DNA of 61,988 bases from assembly GCF_010692745.1 (NCBI RefSeq), contig NZ_JAAHTB010000027.1, positions 1 through 61,988 of the forward strand, in the 5' to 3' direction. This stretch comes from Methylobacterium sp. BTF04. Lineage in GTDB: Bacteria > Pseudomonadota > Alphaproteobacteria > Rhizobiales > Beijerinckiaceae. The translations under genes and the position numbers were made by a program. Under the pieces are notes generated by a model, which saw only the letters and a program-made list of their open reading frames with translations, did not search any database and was not told the DNA's origin. This document shows positions 1 to 9,410 of the stretch, in pieces (position 1 is the first letter of the stretch; every line of letters begins with the position of its first letter).

Positions 1-307
1 CAACCCCGAAACCCGAAGGTCCCGCTCGCCGCCGCCGATGAACAGGCTTCTAGAGACGGCTACCCACACCGTCAACCGATAAAACGCGCCACCACCGCGC
101 TTTGCCGGAAAGTGCCCGAAACAGGCCCCCTCCCCGGCTCGTGACACGGTATCCTGTTCCCGATTGGCACAGCGCCTCAATCTCGACATGCTGCCCTTCG
201 ACATCGTCGCGCGATCCGCTTCGTGCGGATTTCCGCTATCGCTATGGACCGATCGCGCCCCAGCCACCCTTCAAGCGGTCGTGCGCGCTCGAATTCGAGG
301 ACTTTTC
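1..307. other. Left-edge sequence without a recognised gene
   Basis: I see no supportable gene here. The frame of the M23 peptidase is open back to an ATG at 164, but the residues encoded there do not look like a conserved N-terminus and a better start lies at 308. The promoter of the peptidase gene probably lies in this stretch, but no clear -35/-10 pair was picked out. Confidence 0.4.
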
Positions 308-2371
308 GTGAAGCGCGGCCGTCTCAAGATCGGCACTCCCGGCGGCTCGCAGGATCAGCGTGCGGCGCCACGATTCCACAACGGCATCGAGCCGGCCCTC
401 GATCTGCTCGGGCCCGACGCGACGCGGATCGATCGGCGTGAGGTCAATCTGCGCTGGCTGTGTGCCAGTGCGCTCACCGGGCTCACCGGGGCCGGCCTGA
501 TCGGGGCGGCCCTCCATGTCTCCCTCCAGAGTGACGTCTCGTTCGCGGCGATCCCCGAACGGGCCTCGGTGGTGGTACGGCCGGCGTTGAGCGACGGCGT
601 GGCGAACCTCGCCCGCAAGGGCGACCGCCTCGTCCGCAACCTGATGATCGCCTCGGCCAAGCAGAGTTTTCGGTCCCCCGTCACCGTGCGCCTGGCCGAT
701 CGCGAGATCATCAAGGTTCGTCCCTTCGTGCGAATCTCCACCGCCTTGTCCATGACCACGGGCGTGTTCGCCCCCGAAATGCCGCGCTTCGACCCGATGA
801 AGTTCGCCTCGAACGAACCGGCCGAGCGGGCGCCGGACCCGGGCCTCGGAGAAGGCCCCGGTGCCGAGGTCTCGGTGGTCAAGCGCGATCTGGCCGGTCT
901 CGAGGTCGAGCCGGGCGCCCCTGCCCTCACCGACGAGGACATGGCCGCGCAGATCGAGGAGGAGCGCCGCATGACGGCGGAAGCGGGCCGGCGCACCGCC
1001 CTCCCCATCGCCCCGCAAATCATGCTGTCGCGCACCCTGCAGCAGGGCCTCGCCAATCCCGATCTCGACGAGTCGTCGAAGGCCATGGGCGACAATTCCC
1101 CCTTCAAATCCATCGACGTCCTCGTGGTGCCCGAAAACGTGACGAAGCTCGCCAAGGCCGGCGTTCCCGCGGGCGGGGCACCTCTGGTCGAGGACCGCGA
1201 TCTCGCGCTCAAGCGCGGCGAGACGCTGGAGACCGTTCTGAAGAGCACCGGCCGTGCCACCGACGAGCAAGTGCGCGGCATCGTCGCCGCACTGGGCGGG
1301 AAGGCACGCATCGGAGAACTCGGCGAGGGACAGCAATTCCGGCTCCAGCTCGCGCCCGGCCCGCGGCCCGGCGACCCACGTCAGGTGACCCGCGTGATCC
1401 TCTATGGCGAGACCGGCATCGAGGGGATCGCGGCGATCAACGATCGTGGCGCCTTCGTCTCGGTGGCACCTCCGACCGAAGATGCGCCCTCGCGAAAAGC
1501 GCCGGTGGCGGCGGAGAATTCCGAGGACGGCGAGGACGATGGCGGCTCGGGCCCGCGCCTGTATCAGAGCCTCTACGAGACGGCGGCCCGGCACGACCTG
1601 CCGCGCACCACGGTGGAGGATCTGGTGCGGATCTTCGGCTACGACGTCGACTTCCAGCGCCGCATCTCGGCCGGCGACAGCCTCGACGTCTTCTACACCT
1701 TCGACGAGGATTCCGGTCAGAGCGCCGCCGAGCGTCCCGAGTTGCTCTATGCCTCGCTGACTCTCGGAGGCGAGGCGCGCAAGGTCTACCGGTTCCAATC
1801 CCCCGACGACGGCACTATCGACTACCTCGACGAGCAGGGCCGCTCGCTGAAGAAGTTCCTGATGCGCAAGCCCATCGCCGACGGCATCATGCGCTCGGGC
1901 TTCGGCTATCGGCGCCACCCGGTCCTCGGCTACGCCAAGCTCCATACCGGCGTCGACTGGTCCAACCCGATCGGCACGCCGATCATGGCCGCAGGCAACG
2001 GCACCGTGATCAAGGCGGAATGGTCATCGGGCTACGGCCGGCGGATCGAGCTTCAGCACATCAACGGCTACGTCACCACCTACAACCACATGTCGGGATT
2101 CGGGCGCGGCGTCACCGCCGGCGCCCGCGTGCGCCAGGGCCAGGTCATCGGCTATGTCGGCTCGACGGGCCTCTCCACCGGCGCGCACCTGCATTACGAG
2201 GTCATCATCAACGGGCATTTCGTCGACCCGATGAAGATTCGCGTCCCGCGCGGTCGCGAGCTCGACGGCCGCATGCTCGCCGAATTCAACCGCCAGCGCG
2301 AGCAGATCGACGGGACGATGCAGAAATCCCGCAACGCCACCACGATGGCCCAGCGCGACGCCGTACGCTGA
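308..2371 (+). CDS. M23 family metallopeptidase (LytM/peptidoglycan endopeptidase)
   Basis: Predicted zinc endopeptidase that cuts peptidoglycan cross-links in the periplasm. From the GTG at 308 the protein is 687 aa. One hydrophobic segment at about residues 45-70 looks like an N-terminal membrane anchor. A long linker follows, then an OapA/LysM-like stretch around residues 300-340 (LKRGETLETVLKS). The C-terminal M23 domain carries HTGVDW at about 546-551 and HLHYE at about 627-631, the usual H-x3-D and HxH zinc ligands. GTG 308 is chosen over ATG 164 because CGAGGA sits about 6 nt upstream and MKRGRLKIG is a plausible start. The convergent neighbour is gluQRS. Catalytic class is confident; exact bond specificity (DD- or LD-endopeptidase, or an activator) cannot be told. 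Confidence 0.88.
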   Translation: MKRGRLKIGTPGGSQDQRAAPRFHNGIEPALDLLGPDATRIDRREVNLRWLCASALTGLTGAGLIGAALHVSLQSDVSFAAIPERASVVVRPALSDGVANLARKGDRLVRNLMIASAKQSFRSPVTVRLADREIIKVRPFVRISTALSMTTGVFAPEMPRFDPMKFASNEPAERAPDPGLGEGPGAEVSVVKRDLAGLEVEPGAPALTDEDMAAQIEEERRMTAEAGRRTALPIAPQIMLSRTLQQGLANPDLDESSKAMGDNSPFKSIDVLVVPENVTKLAKAGVPAGGAPLVEDRDLALKRGETLETVLKSTGRATDEQVRGIVAALGGKARIGELGEGQQFRLQLAPGPRPGDPRQVTRVILYGETGIEGIAAINDRGAFVSVAPPTEDAPSRKAPVAAENSEDGEDDGGSGPRLYQSLYETAARHDLPRTTVEDLVRIFGYDVDFQRRISAGDSLDVFYTFDEDSGQSAAERPELLYASLTLGGEARKVYRFQSPDDGTIDYLDEQGRSLKKFLMRKPIADGIMRSGFGYRRHPVLGYAKLHTGVDWSNPIGTPIMAAGNGTVIKAEWSSGYGRRIELQHINGYVTTYNHMSGFGRGVTAGARVRQGQVIGYVGSTGLSTGAHLHYEVIINGHFVDPMKIRVPRGRELDGRMLAEFNRQREQIDGTMQKSRNATTMAQRDAVR

Positions 2372-2400
2372 GGCGGCGCGGGCCGTGTCGCAAACCTCCT

Positions 2401-2431
2401 CCCCTTACGCCCCCTCCCCTCCCCTCCCCTC
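2401..2431 (-). repeat. Four-tract G-quadruplex motif (CCCCT repeat on the plus strand)
   Basis: The plus strand reads as a run of C5/C4 tracts separated by single T residues, so the minus strand has four G tracts of 4-5 G with one-base A loops. It begins directly at the stop codon of gluQRS (TGA at 2430-2432) and so lies in the 3' untranslated part of that transcript, between two convergent genes. No ordinary hairpin terminator was seen in the 58-base gap. Confidence 0.75.
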
Positions 2432-3365
2432 ACGCACCGAACCCGACATCACGGAAGCCGAGCTCCCGGCGGATCGCCTCGGGGGTGATGCCCGCGGCCC
2501 GCAGGTCGGCCAGCGCTGGCGAGCCGCGCGACTTGGCGAGCTTGTCGCCGTGGGCATCGCGGATGAGCGGATGGTGATGATAGCGCGGTGACGGCGCCGC
2601 GATCAGCGCCTGCAGCAGAACGTGGAGATCGGTGGCGGCGCGAAGGTCGGCGCCGCGTACCACATGGGTGATCCCCTGGGCCGCATCGTCCATCACCACG
2701 GCGAGGTGGTAGCTCGTGGGGACATCGCGCCGGGCGATCACCGCATCGCCCCAACGCGCGGGATCGGCCGCCTCTCCCTGCCCCACCGCCTTCGGGAGAG
2801 GGTACACATCGACTCCGACCGCCGCGTCCGGTGAAGCCTCGACGGTGACGACATGATGCGGTCCTGGGGCCGTTGCCATGGCCCGCCCCATGTCCAGGCG
2901 CCACGTATGCGGTTGACCGGCGGCAAGCCGGGCGGAAACGTCGCGATCGGACAGGTGTCGGCAGGTGCCGGGGTAAAACGGCGCGCCGTCGGGATCGCGC
3001 GGGATGGCCTGCCGGGTTGCTGCGGCCTCGGCCCCTACCGCGGCTGCGATGACACTGCGGGAGCAGAAGCACGGATAGGCGAGGCCACGCGCAGCGAATT
3101 CCATCACCTGCGCACGATAGGTCCCGAGATGCTCGGACTGGTATCGGACCGCGCCATCGAAACGCAGGCCGAGCCAGGCGAGGTCGTCGCAGATGGCGGC
3201 CGCGAGCTCCGGACGTGAACGGCCCGGGTCGATATCCTCCATGCGCAGCAGCAGGCGACCGCTCATCCGGTGCGCGAGATCGGCATTGAGAAGGGCCGAC
3301 GCGGCGTGGCCGAGGTGAAGCCGGCCGTTGGGACTCGGAGCGAACCGGAAGACCGGACGGGTCAT
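2430..3365 (-). CDS. gluQRS: Glutamyl-Q tRNA(Asp) synthetase
   Basis: Paralogue of the catalytic half of glutamyl-tRNA synthetase that attaches glutamate to the queuosine base at position 34 of tRNA(Asp). The 311-aa length fits the family, which lacks the anticodon-binding domain. Visible signatures are the HIGH-type motif in PSPNGRLHLGHAAS near residues 10-23, a zinc-type cysteine cluster (CFC at about 98-100 with a later TCRHL), and a KLAKSRG motif replacing KMSKS near the C-terminus. The gene is convergent with the M23 peptidase. The small cysteine-rich membrane protein gene lies 18 bp upstream on the same strand and could share a transcript. Confidence 0.93.
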   Translation of the reverse strand: MTRPVFRFAPSPNGRLHLGHAASALLNADLAHRMSGRLLLRMEDIDPGRSRPELAAAICDDLAWLGLRFDGAVRYQSEHLGTYRAQVMEFAARGLAYPCFCSRSVIAAAVGAEAAATRQAIPRDPDGAPFYPGTCRHLSDRDVSARLAAGQPHTWRLDMGRAMATAPGPHHVVTVEASPDAAVGVDVYPLPKAVGQGEAADPARWGDAVIARRDVPTSYHLAVVMDDAAQGITHVVRGADLRAATDLHVLLQALIAAPSPRYHHHPLIRDAHGDKLAKSRGSPALADLRAAGITPEAIRRELGFRDVGFGA

Positions 3366-3383
3366 GCAGCCCTCCCCGGCGGA

Positions 3384-3680
3384 TCAGCCTCCGACCCGGC
3401 GCGCGCATCGGGGCGCGGCGGGCACACAGGCGATGCCCGGCAGCGAGCACGCCACCCCCGCGTCGGACCGCTGACACACCCGGCAGCCATCGCTCCACTC
3501 GGCGCACGCCGCATCCTCGCTCGGCAGCACGGCGGCACGGTGGGCCGGAGCCCCCGGAGCCAGTCCCCCGATCAGCACGGTCACGACCACGAGCGCCGCG
3601 ATGGCACCGGCGACGAGCCCGTCGCGACCATTCGAGACGGATGCCGGGTGAGACATGTCTGGCTTTGCAGGATCGACCAT
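3384..3680 (-). CDS. Small cysteine-rich membrane or secreted protein, unknown function
   Basis: A 98-aa protein with a hydrophobic segment at about residues 24-44 (AGAIAALVVVTVLIGGLAPG) that could be a signal anchor. The C-terminal part has six cysteines, including CRVCQRS and a CSLPGIACVP-like stretch, so a metal site or disulfides are possible. A second in-frame ATG at residue 9 is an alternative start; neither has a strong ribosome-binding site. It lies just upstream of gluQRS on the same strand. I do not recognise a family, and it could be lineage-restricted. Confidence 0.55.
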   Translation of the reverse strand: MVDPAKPDMSHPASVSNGRDGLVAGAIAALVVVTVLIGGLAPGAPAHRAAVLPSEDAACAEWSDGCRVCQRSDAGVACSLPGIACVPAAPRCARRVGG

Positions 3681-3758
3681 GGCGCCGTGTTCGCGTGCGT
3701 GCGCGATCCTGTCAACGTGAGCTCTCGTCTCAGCGCTAAACCCGATCGATCGGAGACC

Positions 3759-5831
3759 TCAGGCCGCCTGAGCGTGCCGGTCCATGAGAGCCGGCAATGC
3801 GCGCAGGTTGAGCGGCTTGGCGAGGAAGCCGTCGAAGCCGGCCTCGCGGGCGGCACGCTCATCGTCCCGGCCGGCATTTGCGGTGAGCGCCACGAGATGC
3901 AGGGGTCGCACGCCGGCGGCGGCTTCGACGATCCGGATGCGGCGGGCAGTCTCGAGACCGTCGAGGCCGGGCATCCGAATATCGATCAGCGCGAGGTCGA
4001 ACGCCTCGCCGGTCCGCACCGATTCGGCCAGCAGGGCAAGCGCCTCCAAGCCATCGCGGGCATGCATCACGGTGGCGCCGATGCGCTCCAGGGCCTTGGT
4101 CGCGAGAAGCGCGTTGATCGGGTTGTCCTCGGCCAGGAGCACCCGCGTGCCGGAATTCGACGGCACTCCGGCCGTCGATTCCGTGCCCACCGGGTCGGCG
4201 AGCGGGAATTCGGCGGTCCTTGCTGCGATCTCGGGGTGGGGCTCGGCGGCGCGCGCGGGTTCGAGCAGGCGATCGAACAGCGAGCGGGTCCGCACGGGCT
4301 TGACGAGGTAGCTGTCGAAGCCTGCGGCACCCGGCGCTCCGAATTCACGCCGATCGAACGGAGACAGCAGGACGAGGCTGCAACGCACGCCGCAGCGTTT
4401 GGCCTCGACGGCAAGACTCCGGACGGCGACGTCCCCCAAAGCGCGGTCGACGATGATCGCATCGAAGGGGATGCCCGCGAGCGTGTCGAGGCCGGCCTCG
4501 ACCGTGGGGACCACCAGGGCCGAAGCGCCGGAGCGCGCGAGTCGGCGGGCGAGGTAGGGAGCCTGGAACGGGGAGGCGGCCACGATCATGACCTGGCGTC
4601 CACTGAGCGATGCTGACGGCGAGGTCGTCGCGTCCGCGGTCGTCAGCGGCAGGGAGACCATGAAGGTGCTGCCGCGCCCGACCTGGGAGGTCGCCTCGAT
4701 CCGCCCACCCATCCGGGTGACGAGACGCCGGGTGATGGCGAGGCCGAGACCGGTTCCCTCGTGACGCCGGCTGGCACTGCCGTCGCCCTGCTCGAATTCC
4801 TCGAACAGGATCGGGATCCGCGCCTCGGGAATGCCCGGACCGGTATCGGAGATCGACAGGACGATGGCGTCGCCGTCGCGCCGGACCTCGACCCCCACCC
4901 CGCCTTCGGATGTGAACTTGATCGCATTACCCGCGAGGTTGACGAGAATCTGTCGCACCCGGTCGGCATCGCCGATCACCGACCGCGGAATGTCGTCGGC
5001 GATGTCGAGGGCGATCTCGATGCCCTTGTCCTGCGCACGCGGCGCCAGCAACTCGACGACGCCCTCGGCGATCCCCGCGAGATCGAAGGGCTCGGCCGCG
5101 AGGTCGAGGCGCCCCGCCTCGATGCGGGAGAAATCGAGGATGCCGTCGATGAGCGTGAGCAGCGCCTTGCCGGAGGTGCGCACCGCCTCGACATAGGTTC
5201 GCTGCTCGGCATCGAGGCCGGTGTCGAGGACGAGGTCGGCCATGCCGAGGATGCCGTTGAGCGGCGTGCGGAATTCGTGGCTGACGGTGGCGAGGAAGCG
5301 GGACTTGGCCACGTTGGCGGCCTCGGCCCGGCTCAGGGCCTCGTCGAGGGAGCGGGCGGCTTCGACCCGCTCGGTGATGTCGTAGCCGGCGCGTAGCCAA
5401 TGGGTCTGGTCGCCGCCATTCACCGGCATCTCGATGAAGGAGAACCAGCGCGGTGGGCCCTCGGCCGGCTGCAACCGCATCTCGATCCGGCGGACGCCGT
5501 CCGGGCGGCTCTGCGGAACGCCCCGCTCAAGCTCGACCACCTGCCGTGTCGATCCGATGAGCGTCAGCGGCTCGGCTCCGACGAGGCGTCCGAAACCCGC
5601 GTTGGCGAAGGTGATCCGCCCATGTGCGTCACGTTGGACGATGACCTCCGTGGTCGCTTCCACCAGCGCGCGATAGCGCTCCTCGCTCTCGGACAAGCGC
5701 CAGATCCGGTCCTGGAGATGTTCGAGTTCCGCCGCCTCGGCCACCGGCGCGCGGCCGCGGCGGACGAAGACCGCGAGCGCAAGGACGCAGGCGAAGAGAG
5801 AGAGGACGAGTGCGGCGCCCTGCATGACCAT
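3759..5831 (-). CDS. PAS hybrid sensor histidine kinase with two receiver domains
   Basis: Membrane-bound two-component sensor of about 690 aa. Order of parts: one transmembrane helix in the first 25 residues, a short coiled coil, a PAS domain (SEERYRALVEATTEVIV onward), HisKA with the phospho-acceptor in SHEFRTPLNGIL, an HATPase_c domain (DTGPGIP, GTGLGLAI), a first receiver that looks degenerate (IIVDRAL), and a full C-terminal receiver (LLAEDNPIN, LIDIRMPGLDG, LTAN, AKPL). This is the layout of hybrid kinases that pass phosphate to a separate Hpt protein; none is encoded nearby. The frame is open upstream to a TTG at 5909, but ATG 5831 places the membrane helix at the N-terminus. The signal sensed is unknown. 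Confidence 0.88.
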   Translation of the reverse strand: MVMQGAALVLSLFACVLALAVFVRRGRAPVAEAAELEHLQDRIWRLSESEERYRALVEATTEVIVQRDAHGRITFANAGFGRLVGAEPLTLIGSTRQVVELERGVPQSRPDGVRRIEMRLQPAEGPPRWFSFIEMPVNGGDQTHWLRAGYDITERVEAARSLDEALSRAEAANVAKSRFLATVSHEFRTPLNGILGMADLVLDTGLDAEQRTYVEAVRTSGKALLTLIDGILDFSRIEAGRLDLAAEPFDLAGIAEGVVELLAPRAQDKGIEIALDIADDIPRSVIGDADRVRQILVNLAGNAIKFTSEGGVGVEVRRDGDAIVLSISDTGPGIPEARIPILFEEFEQGDGSASRRHEGTGLGLAITRRLVTRMGGRIEATSQVGRGSTFMVSLPLTTADATTSPSASLSGRQVMIVAASPFQAPYLARRLARSGASALVVPTVEAGLDTLAGIPFDAIIVDRALGDVAVRSLAVEAKRCGVRCSLVLLSPFDRREFGAPGAAGFDSYLVKPVRTRSLFDRLLEPARAAEPHPEIAARTAEFPLADPVGTESTAGVPSNSGTRVLLAEDNPINALLATKALERIGATVMHARDGLEALALLAESVRTGEAFDLALIDIRMPGLDGLETARRIRIVEAAAGVRPLHLVALTANAGRDDERAAREAGFDGFLAKPLNLRALPALMDRHAQAA

Positions 5832-6061
5832 GATTGCGTTGAGTCCCGAACCCGGCCCCGGGCCGTTCCAGGGACGATGCCGCGCCGGGACTGAAGGCCG
5901 GCTTTCCAAAGGCGCTTAAGCGTTCCTTGCGAAATGCCCGCGGTTTGACGACATAGGCCTTGGACGGCACCGTGCTTCACGGGCCGGCCGCGATGGTGTA
6001 GGCGCGGCGGCTCGATCCCGAGCCGGAAGACCGGCCCGGACGGCCGCGAGACGAAGGCGCC

Positions 6062-6934
6062 ATGACCGCTACCGGTACTTCTTTCCCGAGTTCCGCCAAT
6101 CCGGGCCAGACGCGCATCGCCGCCACCTTCGCCCGCTGCCGCGCCGAGGGGCGCGCTGCCCTGGTCACCTACGTGATGGCGGGCGACCCCGATCCCGAGA
6201 CCTCTCTGAAGGTCCTGGAGGCCCTGCCGGCTGCCGGCGCCGATATCGTCGAATTCGGCTTGCCCTTTACCGATCCGATGGCCGACGGCCCGGCGATCCA
6301 GGCCGCCGGCCTGCGGGCCCTCAAGGGTGGCCAGGGCGTGGTCAAGACCCTGGAGCTGGTGCGCCGGTTCCGGGAGAGCAACGCCGACACGCCGGTGATC
6401 CTGATGGGGTACTTCAACCCGATTCACACCTACGGCGTACCCCGCTTTCTCGCGGACGCGGTGGCGGCGGGCATCGATGGGCTGATCGTCGTCGACCTGC
6501 CGCCGGAGGAGGACGACGAACTCTGTCTGCCGGCCCTCGACAAGGGCCTCGCCTTCATCCGCCTCGCCACCCCGACCACCGACGAGAAGCGACTTCCGGC
6601 CGTTCTCGCGAACACGGCCGGTTTCGTCTATTACGTATCGATCACCGGCATCACCGGAACGGCGACGCCGGATTTCGGCAAGGTGGCGGACGCCGTCGCG
6701 CGCATCCGGCGCCATACCGACCTGCCCATCGTCGTCGGCTTCGGCGTGCGGACCGGGGCGGATGCCGCGGCGATCGCGAAGGGTGCCGATGGCGTCGTCG
6801 TCGGCTCGGCGCTGGTCGATGCGTTGCGCGGCTCGCTCGATGCAGAGTCGCGGGCGCAAGACGGGACCGTCGAAGCGGTGAGCGCCTTGGTGCGCGAACT
6901 CGCCGAAGGCGTGCGCGGCGCGGCGCGCGCCTGA
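6062..6934 (+). CDS. trpA: Tryptophan synthase alpha subunit
   Basis: Alpha subunit of tryptophan synthase: it cleaves indole-3-glycerol phosphate to indole and glyceraldehyde 3-phosphate, and the indole is channelled to TrpB. The 290-aa length is typical plus a short N-terminal extension. Family landmarks are the catalytic glutamate in [18 protein letters not shown], the substrate aspartate in [21 protein letters not shown], and the phosphate-binding VVGFGVRTG. trpB is not in the window. accD follows 73 bp downstream and folC after that, a gene order common in Hyphomicrobiales. A ribosome-binding site is weak. Confidence 0.97.
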   Translation: MTATGTSFPSSANPGQTRIAATFARCRAEGRAALVTYVMAGDPDPETSLKVLEALPAAGADIVEFGLPFTDPMADGPAIQAAGLRALKGGQGVVKTLELVRRFRESNADTPVILMGYFNPIHTYGVPRFLADAVAAGIDGLIVVDLPPEEDDELCLPALDKGLAFIRLATPTTDEKRLPAVLANTAGFVYYVSITGITGTATPDFGKVADAVARIRRHTDLPIVVGFGVRTGADAAAIAKGADGVVVGSALVDALRGSLDAESRAQDGTVEAVSALVRELAEGVRGAARA

Positions 6935-7007
6935 TCCTTGGAGCGTCGGCTTTGTTGCGAAAACTTGCGCCCAACACCACGAGCCCGCGGACAAGGACGT
7001 CATCGCG

Positions 7008-7916
7008 ATGATGGTTGAACCGATGAACTGGATCTCGGAGGTCGTGCGCCCCAAGATCAAGACCCTGTTCAAGCGTGAGACCCCGGAGAACCTCTGGGTC
7101 AAGTGCCCGGATACCGGCCAGATGGTGTTCCACAAGGAGGTGGAGGGCAATCACTGGGTCATTCCCGGCTCCGAACATCACCTCAAGATGAGCGCCCAGG
7201 CGCGCCTCAAGATGATGTTCGACGAGGGCACCTGGATCGACGTTCCGTTGCCCGAGGCCGCCACCGATCCGCTGAAGTTCCGCGACGAGAAGCGCTATAT
7301 CGATCGGCTCAAGGACGCGCGTGCCAAGACTGGCATGCCCGACGCCTTCAAGATCGGTTTCGGCCGCGTCGGCAGCCTGCCGATGACGCTGGCCGTGCAG
7401 GATTTCGCCTTCATGGCCGGCTCGCTCGGCATGGCCGCCGGCGAGGCGTTCGTGCGCGGTGCCGAGACGGCGCTGGACAAGCGCACGCCCTATGTTCTGT
7501 TCTCGGCCTCCGGCGGCGCCCGGATGCAGGAGGGCATCCTCTCCCTGATGCAGATGCCGCGCACCACGGTGGCGGTGCGCCGCCTCCGGGCCGCCAAGCT
7601 GCCCTACATCGTGGTGCTGACCAACCCGACCACCGGCGGCGTCACAGCATCCTATGCGATGCTCGGCGACGTGCATCTGGCCGAGCCCGGAGCCCTGATC
7701 TGCTTTGCCGGCCCACGCGTGATCGAACAGACCATCCGCGAAAAGCTTCCCGACGGCTTCCAGCGGGCGGAATACCTGCGCGAGCACGGCATGGTCGATC
7801 AGGTGGTCCACCGGCACGCGTTGAAGGACACCATCGCGCGCCTGTGCGGTCTCCTGATGAACCAGCCCGCACACGCCTCTCTCCCCCGCAAAGACACCGT
7901 GGCCGAGCCGGCCTGA
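7008..7916 (+). CDS. accD: Acetyl-CoA carboxylase carboxyltransferase beta subunit
   Basis: Beta subunit of the carboxyltransferase that moves the carboxyl group from biotin on AccB to acetyl-CoA, giving malonyl-CoA for fatty acid synthesis; its partner AccA is elsewhere. The 302-aa protein has the crotonase-like core ([38 protein letters not shown]). The N-terminal zinc ribbon found in E. coli AccD is eroded: of the four ligand positions only the first cysteine remains (KCPDTGQ, then VIPGSEHH where Cys-x2-Cys is expected). Starts at 7008, 7011 and 7023 are all in frame; 7008 has AAGGA about 10 nt upstream. It sits between trpA and folC. Confidence 0.96.
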   Translation: MMVEPMNWISEVVRPKIKTLFKRETPENLWVKCPDTGQMVFHKEVEGNHWVIPGSEHHLKMSAQARLKMMFDEGTWIDVPLPEAATDPLKFRDEKRYIDRLKDARAKTGMPDAFKIGFGRVGSLPMTLAVQDFAFMAGSLGMAAGEAFVRGAETALDKRTPYVLFSASGGARMQEGILSLMQMPRTTVAVRRLRAAKLPYIVVLTNPTTGGVTASYAMLGDVHLAEPGALICFAGPRVIEQTIREKLPDGFQRAEYLREHGMVDQVVHRHALKDTIARLCGLLMNQPAHASLPRKDTVAEPA

Positions 7917-7941
7917 GCCCCACGAGCGACGATTCCCGCCC

Positions 7942-9267
7942 ATGGATTCCTCCGACGCGCTGATGGCGCGCTTCCTCGCCCTGCACCCGCGGACCATCGA
8001 CCTGTCCCTGGGCCGCATCGAGCGCCTACTGGCGCGTCTCGGCCACCCGGAGCGAAAGCTACCGCCGGTGATCCATGTCGCCGGAACCAACGGCAAGGGC
8101 TCGACCATCGCCTTCATGCGGGCGATCCTCGAAGCCGGGGGCCTCGCCGCGCACGTCTACACCTCGCCCCACCTCGTGCGCTTCCACGAGCGCATCCGCA
8201 TCGGCGCCATCGGCGGCGGACACTTCGTGCCCGAGGACCAGCTCGCCGACGCGCTGGCCCGGTGCGAGGCCGTCAACGAGGGTGAACCGATCACCGTATT
8301 CGAGATCACCACAGCGGCCGCCCTGCTGCTGTTCTCCGAGTCGCCCGCCGACGTGCTGCTGCTCGAAGTCGGCCTCGGCGGCCGGGTCGACGCCACCAAC
8401 GTCATCGACAAGCCGGCCGCCGCCGTGGTCACGCCCATCGGCCGCGACCATGCCGAGTATCTCGGCGACACGGTCGAGGCCGTCGCCACCGAGAAGGCCG
8501 GCATTTTCAAGAAGGGCTGCCCGGCGGTGATCGCCGCGCAGGATTATGCCGAAGCCGATTCGGTCCTATGCCGCCTTGCCGATTCGGTGGGCGCCAACCC
8601 GATCCGCGTCGGAAAGCAGGACTTTTCGGTTCACGCAGAGCGCGGGCGCCTCGTCTACCAGGACGAGACCGACCTGTTCGACCTCCCCCTGCCCCGGCTC
8701 AACGGGCGCCACCAGCTCACCAACGCCGGCACCGCCATCGCGGCCCTGCGGGCGGCGGGCTTCGGCGATATCGGGATCGCCGCCATCGAGACCGGCCTCA
8801 ACACCGTCGATTGGCCGGGACGCCTGCAGCGGCTCAACCGCGGCCGCCTCTCGGAACTCGTGCCGGCCGGCGCCGAACTCTGGCTCGATGGCGGGCACAA
8901 CATCGATGGCGGGCGCATCCTCGCCGCCGCGATGGCGGATCTCGGCGAGCGCAGCGACGTGCCGCTGGTGCTCATCGTCGGCCTGCTCGGAACCAAGGAT
9001 GCGGAAGGCTTCCTGCACAACTTCGTCGGTCTCGCGCGCGCGCTCATTGCGGTCCCAATTCCCGGTCAGATGGCCGCGCGGCCGGCCGAAGAGGTGGCGC
9101 AGATCGCCGCCGAAGTCGGCCTCAGCGCCCATATCGCCACGGGTATAGAGGCCGCACTGGAGGGCCTGCCCGACATCGCCTTCGAGAAACCGCCGCGCAT
9201 CCTGATCTGCGGATCGCTCTACCTCGCGGGGGCGGTCCTCACCGCCAACGGAACGCCGCCGGTCTAA
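7942..9267 (+). CDS. folC: Bifunctional folylpolyglutamate/dihydrofolate synthase
   Basis: Mur-ligase-family enzyme that adds glutamate to dihydropteroate and extends the polyglutamate tail of folates, using ATP. At 441 aa it has normal length. Visible features: ATP-binding loop HVAGTNGKGSTIAFM near residues 47-61, LLLEVGLGGRVDATN, the PIGRDHAEYLG segment with a family histidine, WLDGGHNIDGG in the C-terminal domain, and ICGSLYLAG near the end. It follows accD by 25 bp and completes the trpA-accD-folC run. Start ATG 7942 lacks a strong Shine-Dalgarno sequence, so coupling to accD is likely. Confidence 0.95.
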   Translation: MDSSDALMARFLALHPRTIDLSLGRIERLLARLGHPERKLPPVIHVAGTNGKGSTIAFMRAILEAGGLAAHVYTSPHLVRFHERIRIGAIGGGHFVPEDQLADALARCEAVNEGEPITVFEITTAAALLLFSESPADVLLLEVGLGGRVDATNVIDKPAAAVVTPIGRDHAEYLGDTVEAVATEKAGIFKKGCPAVIAAQDYAEADSVLCRLADSVGANPIRVGKQDFSVHAERGRLVYQDETDLFDLPLPRLNGRHQLTNAGTAIAALRAAGFGDIGIAAIETGLNTVDWPGRLQRLNRGRLSELVPAGAELWLDGGHNIDGGRILAAAMADLGERSDVPLVLIVGLLGTKDAEGFLHNFVGLARALIAVPIPGQMAARPAEEVAQIAAEVGLSAHIATGIEAALEGLPDIAFEKPPRILICGSLYLAGAVLTANGTPPV

Positions 9268-9410
9268 AAATCCCCGCAATTCCCCTCTTGGTTAGGGCGG
9301 CGTGCCACGTGCGGCTGCATCCGCGGAGCGGTGTGGCCTCTGCGCTACATCTTGGCCGTACGAAGTCGAGTAATTTCCTCAGCGATCGGGCAACTCGCTG
9401 GGGATCAAAA

